A stretch of DNA of 64,000 nucleotides from Actinomadura sp. NBRC 104425 (lineage in GTDB: Bacteria > Actinomycetota > Actinomycetes > Streptosporangiales > Streptosporangiaceae). Under the pieces are notes generated by a model. It saw only the letters and a list, made by a program, of their open reading frames with translations, ran no database searches and had not been told where the DNA came from. The translations under genes were made by a program, and so were the position numbers. The DNA lies in the NCBI RefSeq assembly GCF_030269545.1, contig NZ_BSTN01000029.1, forward strand, positions 1 through 64,000. Reading direction: 5' to 3'. Below, piece by piece: positions 25,121 through 32,445 of the stretch (positions within the stretch are counted from its first letter, which is position 1; each line of letters opens with the position of its first letter).

Positions 25121-25668
25121 ACGTCCGCAAGATCGTCACCACGGTGGAAGAGGTCCTCACCGAGGGCGGCGAACCGGTCTCGCCGGCCGCCCGGGTCGCC
25201 GTGGTGCTGGCCGTCATCGACAACCCGTGGGCCGGGCAAGGCTTCGTGCGCGACCTCGCCCCGGTCATCGACGACGTCGCGCCCCGGCTCGGCGAGCTGC
25301 TCGCGCCCCGCGTCGTCGAGGCGCTCGGCACGCCGGTCGAGGCGTACGGCAAGGCGGCCATCGTGGGCCTGGACGGCGAGATCGAGCACGGCTCCGCGCT
25401 GATCCACACGCTGAAGTTCGGCGACCACTTCCGCAAGGCGGCCGACGCCACCACGCTGCTGCCGGCCGTGGAGAAGCGCGCCCCCGCCGGGACCGTGTTC
25501 GACATCCCGCTCAAGCACGTCACCGACGCCACGACCAGGTCGCACCATCAGACGGTCGAGGCGCGGGTGCCGGACGCCCCGCGCGCCGGCGAGATCGTCA
25601 TCGGGCTGGCGGCCGCCGCGCAGGGCCGTCCGCAGGCCCGGCTGGCCCCGCTGTCCACGGAACAGTGA
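25117..25668 (+). CDS. AA_synth (DUF1185) family protein, copy 2
   Basis: A 183-residue paralogue of the preceding protein. It uses a TTG start at 25117 (TTGA overlap) with GGAG upstream. Shared elements are VRKIVTTVEEVLTEGG, VIDNPWAGQG, and YGKAAIVGLDGEIEHGSAL plus IHTLKFGDHFRK, so the putative functional segment is intact in both copies. The two differ throughout the middle, meaning a duplication that is not recent. Translational coupling favours equal amounts and a mixed complex. The next hydrolase gene overlaps it by 4 bp. Confidence 0.88.
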   Translation: MNVRKIVTTVEEVLTEGGEPVSPAARVAVVLAVIDNPWAGQGFVRDLAPVIDDVAPRLGELLAPRVVEALGTPVEAYGKAAIVGLDGEIEHGSALIHTLKFGDHFRKAADATTLLPAVEKRAPAGTVFDIPLKHVTDATTRSHHQTVEARVPDAPRAGEIVIGLAAAAQGRPQARLAPLSTEQ

Positions 25669-26444
25669 TCGCGGCCGAGCGGACCGGGGCCGGCACCGAC
25701 GTCGTGCTGCTGCACGGCGTCGGGTTGGACCGTGCCATGTGGCGGCGGTGCGTGCCCGCGCTCGCCGCCCGGCACCGCGTCACCCTGCTGGACCTGCCCG
25801 GTCACGGCGGGTCGGCGCCGGTTGCGCCCGGTACCGGCCTGCCCGACCTGGCCGCCGCCGTCGCCGGGGCGCTGCCCGGCCCGTCGCACGTCGTCGGGTT
25901 CTCCCTGGGCGCCCTGATCGCCCAGGAACTGGCGCTGCGCTCCCCCGCGTCGGTGCGGTCGCTGACGCTGGTCAGCGCCGTGGCCGACCGGACGCCCGAG
26001 CAGGCCGCGGCGGTCCGGGCCCGGCTGGAGCTGACCCGCCGCGACCCCGCCGCCACCGCCCGCGCCGCCGTGGACCGCTGGTTCGACGACGCCTGGCGGA
26101 AGGCCGAACCGGAGCTGGCCGAGGAGGTTCTGCAGACGTTGCTGGCCACCGACCGGGACTCCTACGCGCGCTGCTACGAGATCTTCTGCACCGCCGACCG
26201 GGACCTGTGGCCGAGGCTGGGCGGCATCACCGCGCCCACCCTGGCCGTCACCGGGTCCGACGATCCGGGCTCCACCCCGGAGATGAGCCGGAAGATCGCC
26301 GCAGCCGTCCCCGGCGCCCGCGCGGTCGTCGTCCCGGGCGTCCGGCATCTGCTGCCGCTGCAGGCCCCCGGCGAACTGGCCGCCCTCATCCTCGAACACA
26401 CAAGGAGCGTCGACGGTGAACGTCCGATCCCTCACGCGTCATGA
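25665..26444 (+). CDS. Alpha/beta hydrolase
   Basis: A 259-residue protein from the GTG at 25665 (GTGA overlap). It has the oxyanion-hole motif LLHGVGLDRAMW (about residue 15), the nucleophile elbow GFSLGALIAQ (Ser about 80), the acid Asp in VTGSDDPGS (about 197) and the His in VPGVRHLLPLQ (about 226). It resembles 3-oxoadipate enol-lactonase-type and other small-molecule hydrolases. It would hydrolyse a lactone, ester or formamide-like product of the monooxygenase step. Its 3' end overlaps the ALDH start by 29 bp, which is unusually long for this window. Confidence 0.88.
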   Translation: MIAAERTGAGTDVVLLHGVGLDRAMWRRCVPALAARHRVTLLDLPGHGGSAPVAPGTGLPDLAAAVAGALPGPSHVVGFSLGALIAQELALRSPASVRSLTLVSAVADRTPEQAAAVRARLELTRRDPAATARAAVDRWFDDAWRKAEPELAEEVLQTLLATDRDSYARCYEIFCTADRDLWPRLGGITAPTLAVTGSDDPGSTPEMSRKIAAAVPGARAVVVPGVRHLLPLQAPGELAALILEHTRSVDGERPIPHAS

Positions 26445-27909
26445 CCATTACATCGCCGGCGAGTGGGTCCCGCCCGCGGACGGCGAGTACTTCCCCAGCG
26501 TCAACCCCGCCACCGGGCAGCCCTGGTACGAGGCGGCCCGCGGCGGCGCCGCCGACGTCGACCGGGCGGTGCGCGCCGCCCGCGCCGCGTTCGAGGCGCC
26601 GTCCTGGCGGGACCTCACCCAGACCCAGCGGGGCCGGCTGCTGCGCCGGCTCGGCGACCTCATCGCCGACAACGCCGACCACCTGGCCCGGCAGGAGACC
26701 CTCGACAACGGCAAGCTGCTGCGCGAGATGCGCGCCCAGCTCACCGCGCTGCCGGAGTACTACTTCTACTACGCCGGCCTGGCCGACAAGATCCACGGCG
26801 ATGTCATCCCGTCCAACCAGCGCGCCATCCTCAACTACACGCTGCGCGAGCCGGTCGGCGTCGTCGGCGCGATCACCCCGTGGAACTCCCCGCTGCTGCT
26901 GACCACGACCAAGCTGGCCCCGGCCCTGGTCAGCGGGAACACGATCGTCATCAAGCCGTCCGAGCACACCTCCGCTTCCCTGCTGGCCCTGGTGCCGCTG
27001 TTCGAGCAGGCCGGGTTCCCGCCCGGCGTGGTCAACGTGGTCACCGGCGACGGCCCGGGCGCCGGCGTCCCGCTGGTGGAGCACCCGCTGGTCGCCAAGG
27101 TCAGCTTCACCGGCAGCAGCGCCACGGGCGCGGCCATCGCCCGCAGCTGCGCGGGCCGGTTCGTGAAGACCACCCTGGAACTCGGCGGCAAGTCGCCCAA
27201 CATCGTGTTCCCCGACGCCGACCTGGAGAGCGCGTCCATGGGCATCGTCGCCGGGATCTTCGCCGCGGCGGGCCAGACCTGCGTGGCGGGCAGCCGCGTC
27301 TTCGTGCACCGCGACGTCTACGACGAGGTGCTCAAGCGGGTCGCGGACCGGGCCGCGACCATCCGGATCGGCGACCCGCTCGACCCGCAGACCGAGCTGG
27401 GGCCGCTGGCCACCGCCGGGCAGCTCGCCAAGGTGGAGGAGTACGTGCGGATCGGGCAGCAGGACGGCGGCACCGTCCTGTACGGGGGCCGCCGCCCCGA
27501 CGTGCCCGGCGACGGCTTCTTCTTCGAGCCGACCGTGTTCGTCGACACCCGCAACGACATGCGCATCTGCCGGGAGGAGATCTTCGGCCCGGTGGTGACG
27601 GTGATGCCGTTCGCCACCGAGGACGAGGTCGTCGGCCTGGCCAACGACACCGACTTCGGCCTGGCCGCCGGGGTGTGGACGCGCGACCTGGCCCGCGCCC
27701 ACCGCATGGCCCAGCGGCTCGACGCGGGCACCGTCTGGGTCAACACCTACCGCGCCATGTCGCCGATGTCCCCCCGTGAGGGCTTCGGCGCCAGCGGCAT
27801 GGGCGTCGAACACGGCACCGAAGCGATCAAGGAGTACACCCGCCTCAAGAGCGTCTGGATCAACACCAGCGAAGAACCGACCGCCGACCCCTTCGTCCTC
27901 CGCTCCTAA
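26416..27909 (+). CDS. NAD(P)-dependent aldehyde dehydrogenase
   Basis: A 497-residue complete ALDH starting at the GTG at 26416, with AAGGAG at 26402-26407 inside the previous gene. Catalytic elements are in order: the oxyanion Asn region TPWNSPLLL (about residue 155), the NAD motif FTGSSATG (about 232), the general base Glu in LELGGKSPN (about 255) and the nucleophile Cys in GQTCVAGSR (about 289), with EIFGPVVTVMPF later. It oxidises an aldehyde, such as a semialdehyde, to an acid. As the last gene of operon D it would finish the route opened by the monooxygenase and hydrolase. Confidence 0.93.
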   Translation: MNVRSLTRHDHYIAGEWVPPADGEYFPSVNPATGQPWYEAARGGAADVDRAVRAARAAFEAPSWRDLTQTQRGRLLRRLGDLIADNADHLARQETLDNGKLLREMRAQLTALPEYYFYYAGLADKIHGDVIPSNQRAILNYTLREPVGVVGAITPWNSPLLLTTTKLAPALVSGNTIVIKPSEHTSASLLALVPLFEQAGFPPGVVNVVTGDGPGAGVPLVEHPLVAKVSFTGSSATGAAIARSCAGRFVKTTLELGGKSPNIVFPDADLESASMGIVAGIFAAAGQTCVAGSRVFVHRDVYDEVLKRVADRAATIRIGDPLDPQTELGPLATAGQLAKVEEYVRIGQQDGGTVLYGGRRPDVPGDGFFFEPTVFVDTRNDMRICREEIFGPVVTVMPFATEDEVVGLANDTDFGLAAGVWTRDLARAHRMAQRLDAGTVWVNTYRAMSPMSPREGFGASGMGVEHGTEAIKEYTRLKSVWINTSEEPTADPFVLRS

Positions 27910-27919
27910 CCCCACATCA

Positions 27920-27950
27920 GGTGCGCCCGTCCGCCCCGGGCGGGCGCACC
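27920..27950 (+). terminator. Terminator hairpin after operon D
   Basis: GGTGCGCCCG (27920-27929) and CGGGCGCACC (27941-27950) form a perfect 10-bp stem with an 11-nt loop, 11 nt after the ALDH stop. No U-tract follows. Confidence 0.75.
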
Positions 27951-27985
27951 CCACCACCAACGCCCCGCCGACCCGTCGGCCGCAA

Positions 27986-28097
27986 TCACGCTCCCGTCGC
28001 GTCCCGGAGGACCAACGAGAAAGCGGCCCACTGCGACCGGCTCAACTCAAGCACGGGGCCACCGGGCGCCTTGGAATCACGAATACCGATCCGCTGT
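27986..28097 (-). pseudogene. DUF397 C-terminal remnant
   Basis: Read leftward from about 28097, the frame gives QRIGIRDSKAPGGPVLELS, then RSQWAAFSLVLRDATGA and a stop at 27986-27988. This is the C-terminal half of a DUF397 protein and is near-identical to the intact copies at 42.8-43.4 kb. An in-frame stop precedes it at once, and the N-terminal WRKSS...GDCVEVA half is missing. It is a decayed module marking the left edge of the rearranged region. Confidence 0.8.
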
Positions 28098-28107
28098 CAG
28101 CGGCCCC

Positions 28108-28215
28108 GGCTATCCGGACGCCTTCGCGTTCGGTGCCCTCCTCGACTACCTACAACAGATCGACGAGGGCACCGCGAACGCTCAGGCCCGGTCAGTCACT
28201 TCTCCTCGTTCTTGA
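28108..28215 (+). pseudogene. Possible 3' gene remnant of unknown family
   Basis: The plus-strand frame reads GYPDAFAFGALLDYLQQIDE, then a 15-residue tail and a stop at 28213-28215. Its codon use and composition look coding, but there is no start, and it abuts the DUF397 remnant. I do not recognise the family. It could be the end of a gene lost in the rearrangement, or chance. Confidence 0.3.
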
Positions 28216-28220
28216 TGGGG

Positions 28221-28634
28221 TCACCCCTTCGCCTCGAACCAGACCGTGACCCTTCGCCGTTCGTCGTCGCCAACCCTCACGCCCCAGGCGTGGGCCAGCT
28301 CGTTCACCAGCAGAAGGCCGCGGCCGGACTCACCCCACTCGTCGCTGTGGCTCATCTGGGGCAGTGTTTCGGAGTCGCCGTCGTCCTGGATCTCCACCCG
28401 TGCAAGGTCGGGTGTCCACAGCACGGTCACCCGCACCCCGCCATCCTTCCGGCCGCTTGCGCTGTGCCGGGCGGCGTTGGTGGCGATCTCCGCTGTCATG
28501 AGGTCGATGTCATCGAGGTCGAATGCGCCGCCCTCGGTGTCGAGCGCCTCGCGGACGAACCGGCGCACCTCCCGCACGTCCCCCCCCCGCAGTGCCGCCT
28601 ACGTGGCCGGTCACCACGTGCCCCCACTCGATCA
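28221..28634 (-). pseudogene. ATP-binding anti-sigma-like protein, probably frameshifted near its 5' end
   Basis: The main frame (28577 to 28221, 118 residues from a GTG) is a small GHKL-type ATPase: EVRRFVREALD, the N-box MTAEIATNAARHSASG, the G1 region QDDGDSETLP and the G2 box GESGRGLLLVNELAHAWG. A better start is the GTG at 28634, which overlaps the upstream stop as GTGA, but that frame (VIEWGHVVTGHVGGTAG) is joined to the main frame only if the nine-C run at 28580-28588 loses one base. Either the gene is broken or phase-variable, or translation starts at 28577. Relatives act beside HTH/DUF397 pairs as anti-sigma-like kinases. Confidence 0.65.
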
Positions 28635-28958
28635 CCACCGCACCGCCGCGATCTGGTGCGCGGCCCGCATCGTGCCGTCGGCGTCGGCGCAGTAACCCCC
28701 GTCCCACAGGTACGACCACCGTCCCCGGCCGTCCTGCAGCCCGAGCACCGGCATCCGCCGACCCGTCCGCGGCAGCGGCACGAACAGCAGCCCTTCCCCG
28801 GTGGTGGGTGCGAGCAGGGACGAACCGCGCCCCAGGCCACGCAGGTCGATCATGAGTTCGGTAAGCACCCTCAGCCGCTCACCGGTCAGTCCGCCTCGCC
28901 CGTGCCGCCACATGCCTCCGGCCGGATCGGATGGAGAGCGATTCGGTACATTGCTCAC
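28632..28958 (-). CDS. Hypothetical protein of the HTH/DUF397 module
   Basis: A 108-residue protein from the GTG at 28956-28958, with AAGGAG upstream. It is a soluble, mixed alpha/beta sequence: LTGERLRVLTELMIDLRGLG, then LLFVPLPRTGRRMPVLGL, a Trp/Tyr-rich turn RWSYLWDGGYCADADG, and the tail AAHQIAAVRW. I recognise no named family. It overlaps the putative start of the ATP-binding gene by GTGA and diverges from the HTH gene at 29136 across a strong dyad. It is probably part of the same regulatory module. Confidence 0.7.
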   Translation of the reverse strand: MSNVPNRSPSDPAGGMWRHGRGGLTGERLRVLTELMIDLRGLGRGSSLLAPTTGEGLLFVPLPRTGRRMPVLGLQDGRGRWSYLWDGGYCADADGTMRAAHQIAAVRW

Positions 28959-29064
28959 AGGTTCGACTCCTTCCAGTCGAGCTGAGGCCCTGGGACGCGG
29001 TGGTGCTGGCACCGGCCCGGGGCCGTTTGCGTTTCGGCTGCGCACGCCCAGCGACAGTGGCAGA

Positions 29065-29104
29065 CTGTAACTTGCCGATCGCACTTCGCATCGGAAAATT
29101 ACAG
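29065..29104. promoter_or_regulatory. 40-bp dyad between divergent module genes
   Basis: The arms are CTGTAA (29065-29070) and TTACAG (29099-29104), plus CCGAT (29075-29079) and ATCGG (29090-29094), placed symmetrically with four unmatched bases between the two elements on each side and a 10-nt centre. It lies 31 bp before the HTH start and is the likely operator of that HTH protein. Confidence 0.65.
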
Positions 29105-29135
29105 ATGCAAACTACTGATCACAAGGCTGGTGTCC

Positions 29136-29990
29136 ATGGTCACGAGGAGCGCCCCCACCGTGAAGCGCCGCCGCCTGGCCGGTGAGCTGCGCAAACACCG
29201 AGAGGCAGCAGGTCTCACCCTCGAAGAGGTAGCCGAAAGGCTGGAATGGTCTACCGCTAAGGTCAGCCGCATCGAGAACGCTCGTGTCAGCGTCCTTCCG
29301 CGCGACGTCAAGCACCTGCTCAACGTGTACGGCGTCGAAGGGGAGGCGCGTGAGGTCCTGCTCGTGCTGGCCCGCGAAGCCAGGCAGAAGGGCTGGTGGC
29401 ACAGCTACGGGGAAGTCATTCCCACGTGGTTCGAGGTCTATGTCGGGCTGGAGTCCGAAGCCGTGGCCATAGACCAATACGACTCGGAACATGTCCCCGG
29501 CCTGCTCCAAACCGCCGACTACGCCCGCGCGATCTTCCAGGCGTTCCTTCTCGATGACGAAGACGAGATCAATAAGCTCGTCGAGGTCCGCATGGCGCGC
29601 ACCGAACGCCTCACGGCCCCTACCGCGCCCAAATGCTGGGTCGTACTCAATGAAGCCGTCATCCGCCGTCAGGTCGGGGGCGCCCAGGTCATGCGGGCTC
29701 AGCTGGCTCACCTATCCGACGTGGCGAAGCTGCCGAACGTCACCCTCCAGGTACTCCCGTTCGGAGCCGGGGCGCATCCCGCGATGAGCGGGTCCTTCTC
29801 CATCCTCGGCTTTCCGGAGCCGTCCGATTCCAAGGTGGTCTACATGGAGATGCAGACAGGCGGCCTCTATCTGGAGAAGCCACACGAGATCGAGCGATAT
29901 ACGCTGGCATTCGACCACTTGCGCGCGGCGGCCCTGTGCCCCAGCGACTCCCAGGCGCTCATCGCCCGCGCAGCCGACGAGATGTCGTAA
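29136..29990 (+). CDS. HTH regulator with DUF5753 domain (WhiJ/Scr1-like)
   Basis: A 284-residue protein from ATG 29136; the GTG at 29130 is an alternative. The N-terminal Xre-type HTH is RLAGELRKHREAAGLTLEEVAERL, then STAKVSRIENARVSVLPRDV. The DUF5753 sensor-like domain follows (WFEVYVGLESEAVAIDQYDSEHVPGLLQTADYARAI and FGAGAHPAMSGSFSILGFPE, quoted in parts). Such proteins pair with a DUF397 protein that modulates their activity. The DUF397 partner gene starts 37 bp downstream. The C-terminal sequence at 29895-29909 recurs as fossil pieces at about 31268 and 45634. Confidence 0.92.
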   Translation: MVTRSAPTVKRRRLAGELRKHREAAGLTLEEVAERLEWSTAKVSRIENARVSVLPRDVKHLLNVYGVEGEAREVLLVLAREARQKGWWHSYGEVIPTWFEVYVGLESEAVAIDQYDSEHVPGLLQTADYARAIFQAFLLDDEDEINKLVEVRMARTERLTAPTAPKCWVVLNEAVIRRQVGGAQVMRAQLAHLSDVAKLPNVTLQVLPFGAGAHPAMSGSFSILGFPEPSDSKVVYMEMQTGGLYLEKPHEIERYTLAFDHLRAAALCPSDSQALIARAADEMS

Positions 29991-30027
29991 CCACCTGGCA
30001 TTGGAAGGCAAGGAGGAGCGGGAGAAC

Positions 30028-30234
30028 ATGCGATTCCCGGACGCTTCCCGCGCCACGTGGCGCAAGAGCTCCAGAAGCAACGGCGCCGGTGGTAACTGCG
30101 TCGAGGTCGCCAACCTCGCGGCCGGCATCGGAGTGCGCGACAGCAAGGCCCCCGACTCCGGTCATCTCATCTTCAGTCCGCAGGCATGGGCCGCCTTTCT
30201 GGCCCGAGCCCGAGCCGGGCGACACGACCTGTAG
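30028..30234 (+). CDS. DUF397 protein, partner of the upstream HTH regulator
   Basis: A 68-residue protein from the ATG at 30028, with AAGGAGGAGCGGGAG upstream. It shows the whole DUF397 pattern: ATWRKSSRSNGAGGNCVEVA, then GIGVRDSKAPDSGHLIFSPQ and WAAFLARARAG. Small DUF397 proteins bind or counteract the neighbouring HTH regulator. It is nearly identical to the copy at 45676-45882 (three substitutions seen: N/D, I/V and L/V), so the two modules share a recent common source. Confidence 0.92.
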   Translation: MRFPDASRATWRKSSRSNGAGGNCVEVANLAAGIGVRDSKAPDSGHLIFSPQAWAAFLARARAGRHDL

Positions 30235-30325
30235 CAGGAGCGGACACCCCTAATCAGGGAAGCTCAACAGCAGCAGCGGCGGACGATCCCCCGCGCTGGA
30301 GCAGGCGCGGGCCGTCCGCCGGTTC

Positions 30326-30652
30326 GTGGCCTGCCTGCTGGCGGGCTGCCCAGTCCTTGACGACGTGATCCTCGCCGTGGACGAGATCGTGGTGAACGCG
30401 CTCCGCCACACCAAGTCCGGGCAGTGCGGGGGCTCGTTCACCGTCGAGGTCCTGTCCACGGGAGACCGCATCGCGGTGTCCGTCTCCGACCAGGGCGGCC
30501 CCGGCGAGCCGACCGCGCGGGACGCCGGCGAGCTCGACGAGACCGGCCGCGGCCTGCGCACCGTGGCGCTCACCGCCACCAGCTGGGGCTGGCACGGCAA
30601 CGACCAGGGCCGCACCGTGACGGCCGTCTTCACCAGAGGGCTCCCGGCATGA
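30326..30652 (+). pseudogene. 5'-truncated ATP-binding anti-sigma-like gene
   Basis: The frame encodes the ATPase core (ILAVDEIVVNALRHTKSGQ, SVSDQGGPGEP, DETGRGLRTVALTATSWGW) and is almost identical to the intact gene at 44582-45007. The first ~25 codons, the start and the ribosome site are replaced by unrelated sequence at the repeat boundary (30292). The only start left is a GTG at 30326 without a clear ribosome site. It may be silent, or translated weakly enough to couple to the next gene by the ATGA overlap. Confidence 0.75.
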
Positions 30653-31245
30653 CCGCCGCACAGCACGCCCTCCATGAATGGGTACAGCAGCGCGTGCACG
30701 CCTGCGTCTCGACCGCTCTGCGCGCCGACCCCGACGCCATCAACGCGGCCGTCACCCATCTCGTCGGGCACCTGGACCCGCACAGCCGACACCTCCTGCG
30801 CAACGCCCGCCCCCTGGTGCTGGGCTGCGCAACCGCGCTGATCGCCGTCCTGGAGGCCCACCGCCCGCAGACCGACCCGTCCGGCCGCCAGGTCTGCCGG
30901 GCCTGCCGCACCCCCGAGTGCCCGACCCTTCACCGCGTCGCCCAGGTGATGGCCGTCCACGGCTCCCGCCCCATCGTCGTCGACCGCGCGGAAGCCTGGC
31001 GGAGGGCCGACGCCTGCCTGTCCCGGGACCGCCACCCGGTCCCCATCGAGATCCGCGAGTTCGAGTACGGATACGTGGCGTGGCCCGCCCACGGCCCGGA
31101 CGCGAACGGCTTTCTCCTCGTCATCGACCACCACACCGGCGCCCTGACCCGCTGGCCCCGACTCCCCCTGGAGACCCTGGCACTCCAGTACCGGGCCTAC
31201 CTCGCCGCCCACTCCCCCACCAGAGACCACCCTCCGCAGAAGTGA
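30649..31245 (+). CDS. Hypothetical protein with Cys cluster, copy A
   Basis: A 198-residue protein from the ATG at 30649 (ATGA overlap with the ATPase frame). The N-terminal half is helical (LHEWVQQRVHACVSTALRAD). The centre has CRACRTPECPTLHRVAQVM at about residues 82-100, a possible metal site. The C-terminal half has PVPIEIREFEYGYVAWPAHG and the DxHTGALTRWPRLPLETLAL segment, reminiscent of immunity/YrhB-like folds. I do not claim a family. It is about 93% identical by eye to the product at 45004-45597 and belongs to the same module type. Confidence 0.75.
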   Translation: MTAAQHALHEWVQQRVHACVSTALRADPDAINAAVTHLVGHLDPHSRHLLRNARPLVLGCATALIAVLEAHRPQTDPSGRQVCRACRTPECPTLHRVAQVMAVHGSRPIVVDRAEAWRRADACLSRDRHPVPIEIREFEYGYVAWPAHGPDANGFLLVIDHHTGALTRWPRLPLETLALQYRAYLAAHSPTRDHPPQK

Positions 31246-31320
31246 GCTTCTTCCAACCGGCGTCCGGCCGAAACGGGCGATATACGCTGGCAACGGAAGA
31301 CAAGGAGGTGCGAGAGAACA

Positions 31321-31397
31321 TGCGATTCCCGGACGCTTCCCGCGCCACGTGGCGCCATCGGGCGTCGATCGTGTCGGACTCGGCGCGCGCTTCCTGA
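31321..31397 (+). pseudogene. DUF397 gene cut off after 12 codons
   Basis: The start is intact (AAGGAGGTGCGAGAGAAC then ATG) and encodes MRFPDASRATWR, as in the full copies. The sequence then leaves the family at 31355 and runs out of frame to a stop (HRASIVSDSARAS). The break marks the left junction of the restriction-modification island. Confidence 0.8.
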
Positions 31398-31470
31398 CGG
31401 AGCAGTGGACCGCCGCCTGCAATGGCGTCGGCGCGAACAGGTCCGGTCACGACATGTTGATCTTCGCCCT

Positions 31471-32397
31471 TCACCCCTCGGCGGCGGAGAGGCGCTCCAG
31501 GAACTGCTCCGCGTCGATGATCTCTATGTCGCAGCCCTGCTCCCGGTATTCCTGGGCCTTGGCGAGCTTGCCGGTCATCGTGGCGCCGGGGGCGAGCCAG
31601 CTGGGATCGACTTCGCCCACCACGAGCAGATCGACGGCCTTGCTAATGTTGACGACGGGCTTTGCGCCGAGTGCTGCGAGCCGCTCGCTTGCCTGGCGCT
31701 TGGTCATCCCCGGGCTTCCGGTGAAGCAGACGGTCAGGCCGTAGAACGGGTTGTCCGGGTCGGCGTTGGGATCGGCCTCCGGAAACGGTGCACGCCGCCA
31801 GCTCCCCCGGTGGCGGCACCCCGTGCGCTGTCCTGCCCGGAACTCCCCCATCTGGATCTTGTAGGCGTCCAGCAGTTCCTCCAGCGTGGGCGCCCCGTGC
31901 CGGTACTGCGCGGCGAGCACGATCTGTGCCGCCGCGCGGGCGTCGGACAGCACGTTGTGGTGGTCCAGGTCGATACCGAGGTGGTCGGCGACGACCGGCA
32001 GCTTGTAGGACAGCAACTCCGGCCACACCTGACGCGCGAGCACCGCACTGCATGCGAACCGCAGATCGGGGATGTCAATACCGCTCACCTCGCAGGCTCT
32101 GGCGAGGAACCGGGTGTCGGCCGGTGCGTAGTGCGCGACGAACGGATCGCCGTCGGCGAACGCCATGATCTGTTTCAACGTCGGCTCCCACCCCGGGGCG
32201 TCGGCGACGTCGGCGGCGGTGATGCCGTGGATTCCCACGTTCCACGGGTCGAAGTAGTCGTACCCCTGCGGCGGCCGGATCAGCGATGACCACTCGCCGA
32301 TGATTCTTCCGTCCGCCACGCGGACGAGCCCAACGGCGCACACGCTGCCGGGGAACGCGTTCGCCGTCTCGAAGTCGATCGCCACCCAACCGGTCAT
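31471..32397 (-). CDS. DnaQ-like 3'-5' exonuclease fused to a BRCT domain
   Basis: A 308-residue protein. The exonuclease part, about residues 1-170, has the DEDDh pattern: AIDFETANAF (Asp and Glu), an Asp in HYAPADTRFL, and LDHHNVLSDARAAAQIV with the catalytic His and last Asp. A linker follows, then a BRCT domain at about residues 222-305 (YGLTVCFTGSPGMTKRQASE, RLAALGAKPVV, VDLLVVGE, AEQFLERLSA). DNA polymerase III epsilon-like proteins with BRCT tails trim or repair DNA. It diverges from the methylase gene 142 bp away and may protect or process DNA ends around the restriction system (inference). Confidence 0.9.
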   Translation of the reverse strand: MTGWVAIDFETANAFPGSVCAVGLVRVADGRIIGEWSSLIRPPQGYDYFDPWNVGIHGITAADVADAPGWEPTLKQIMAFADGDPFVAHYAPADTRFLARACEVSGIDIPDLRFACSAVLARQVWPELLSYKLPVVADHLGIDLDHHNVLSDARAAAQIVLAAQYRHGAPTLEELLDAYKIQMGEFRAGQRTGCRHRGSWRRAPFPEADPNADPDNPFYGLTVCFTGSPGMTKRQASERLAALGAKPVVNISKAVDLLVVGEVDPSWLAPGATMTGKLAKAQEYREQGCDIEIIDAEQFLERLSAAEG

Positions 32398-32445
32398 CCA
32401 TCACTCCTCGCGTGGACCTCAGCGAAAGCAGGACACATAAGACCA

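Larger units (their letters stand above)
30292..31355 (+). repeat. Direct repeat, left copy (~1.06 kb)
   Basis: This segment matches 44647-45711 almost throughout in the same orientation. It covers the ATP-binding gene minus its 5' end, the ~198-residue hypothetical gene, the spacer with GATATACGCTGGCA, and the first codons of a DUF397 gene. The match stops sharply at both ends: at CGCGCTGGAG on the left and at CACGTGGCGC on the right. The two copies bracket the restriction-modification genes, about 13.3 kb apart. Confidence 0.85.
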
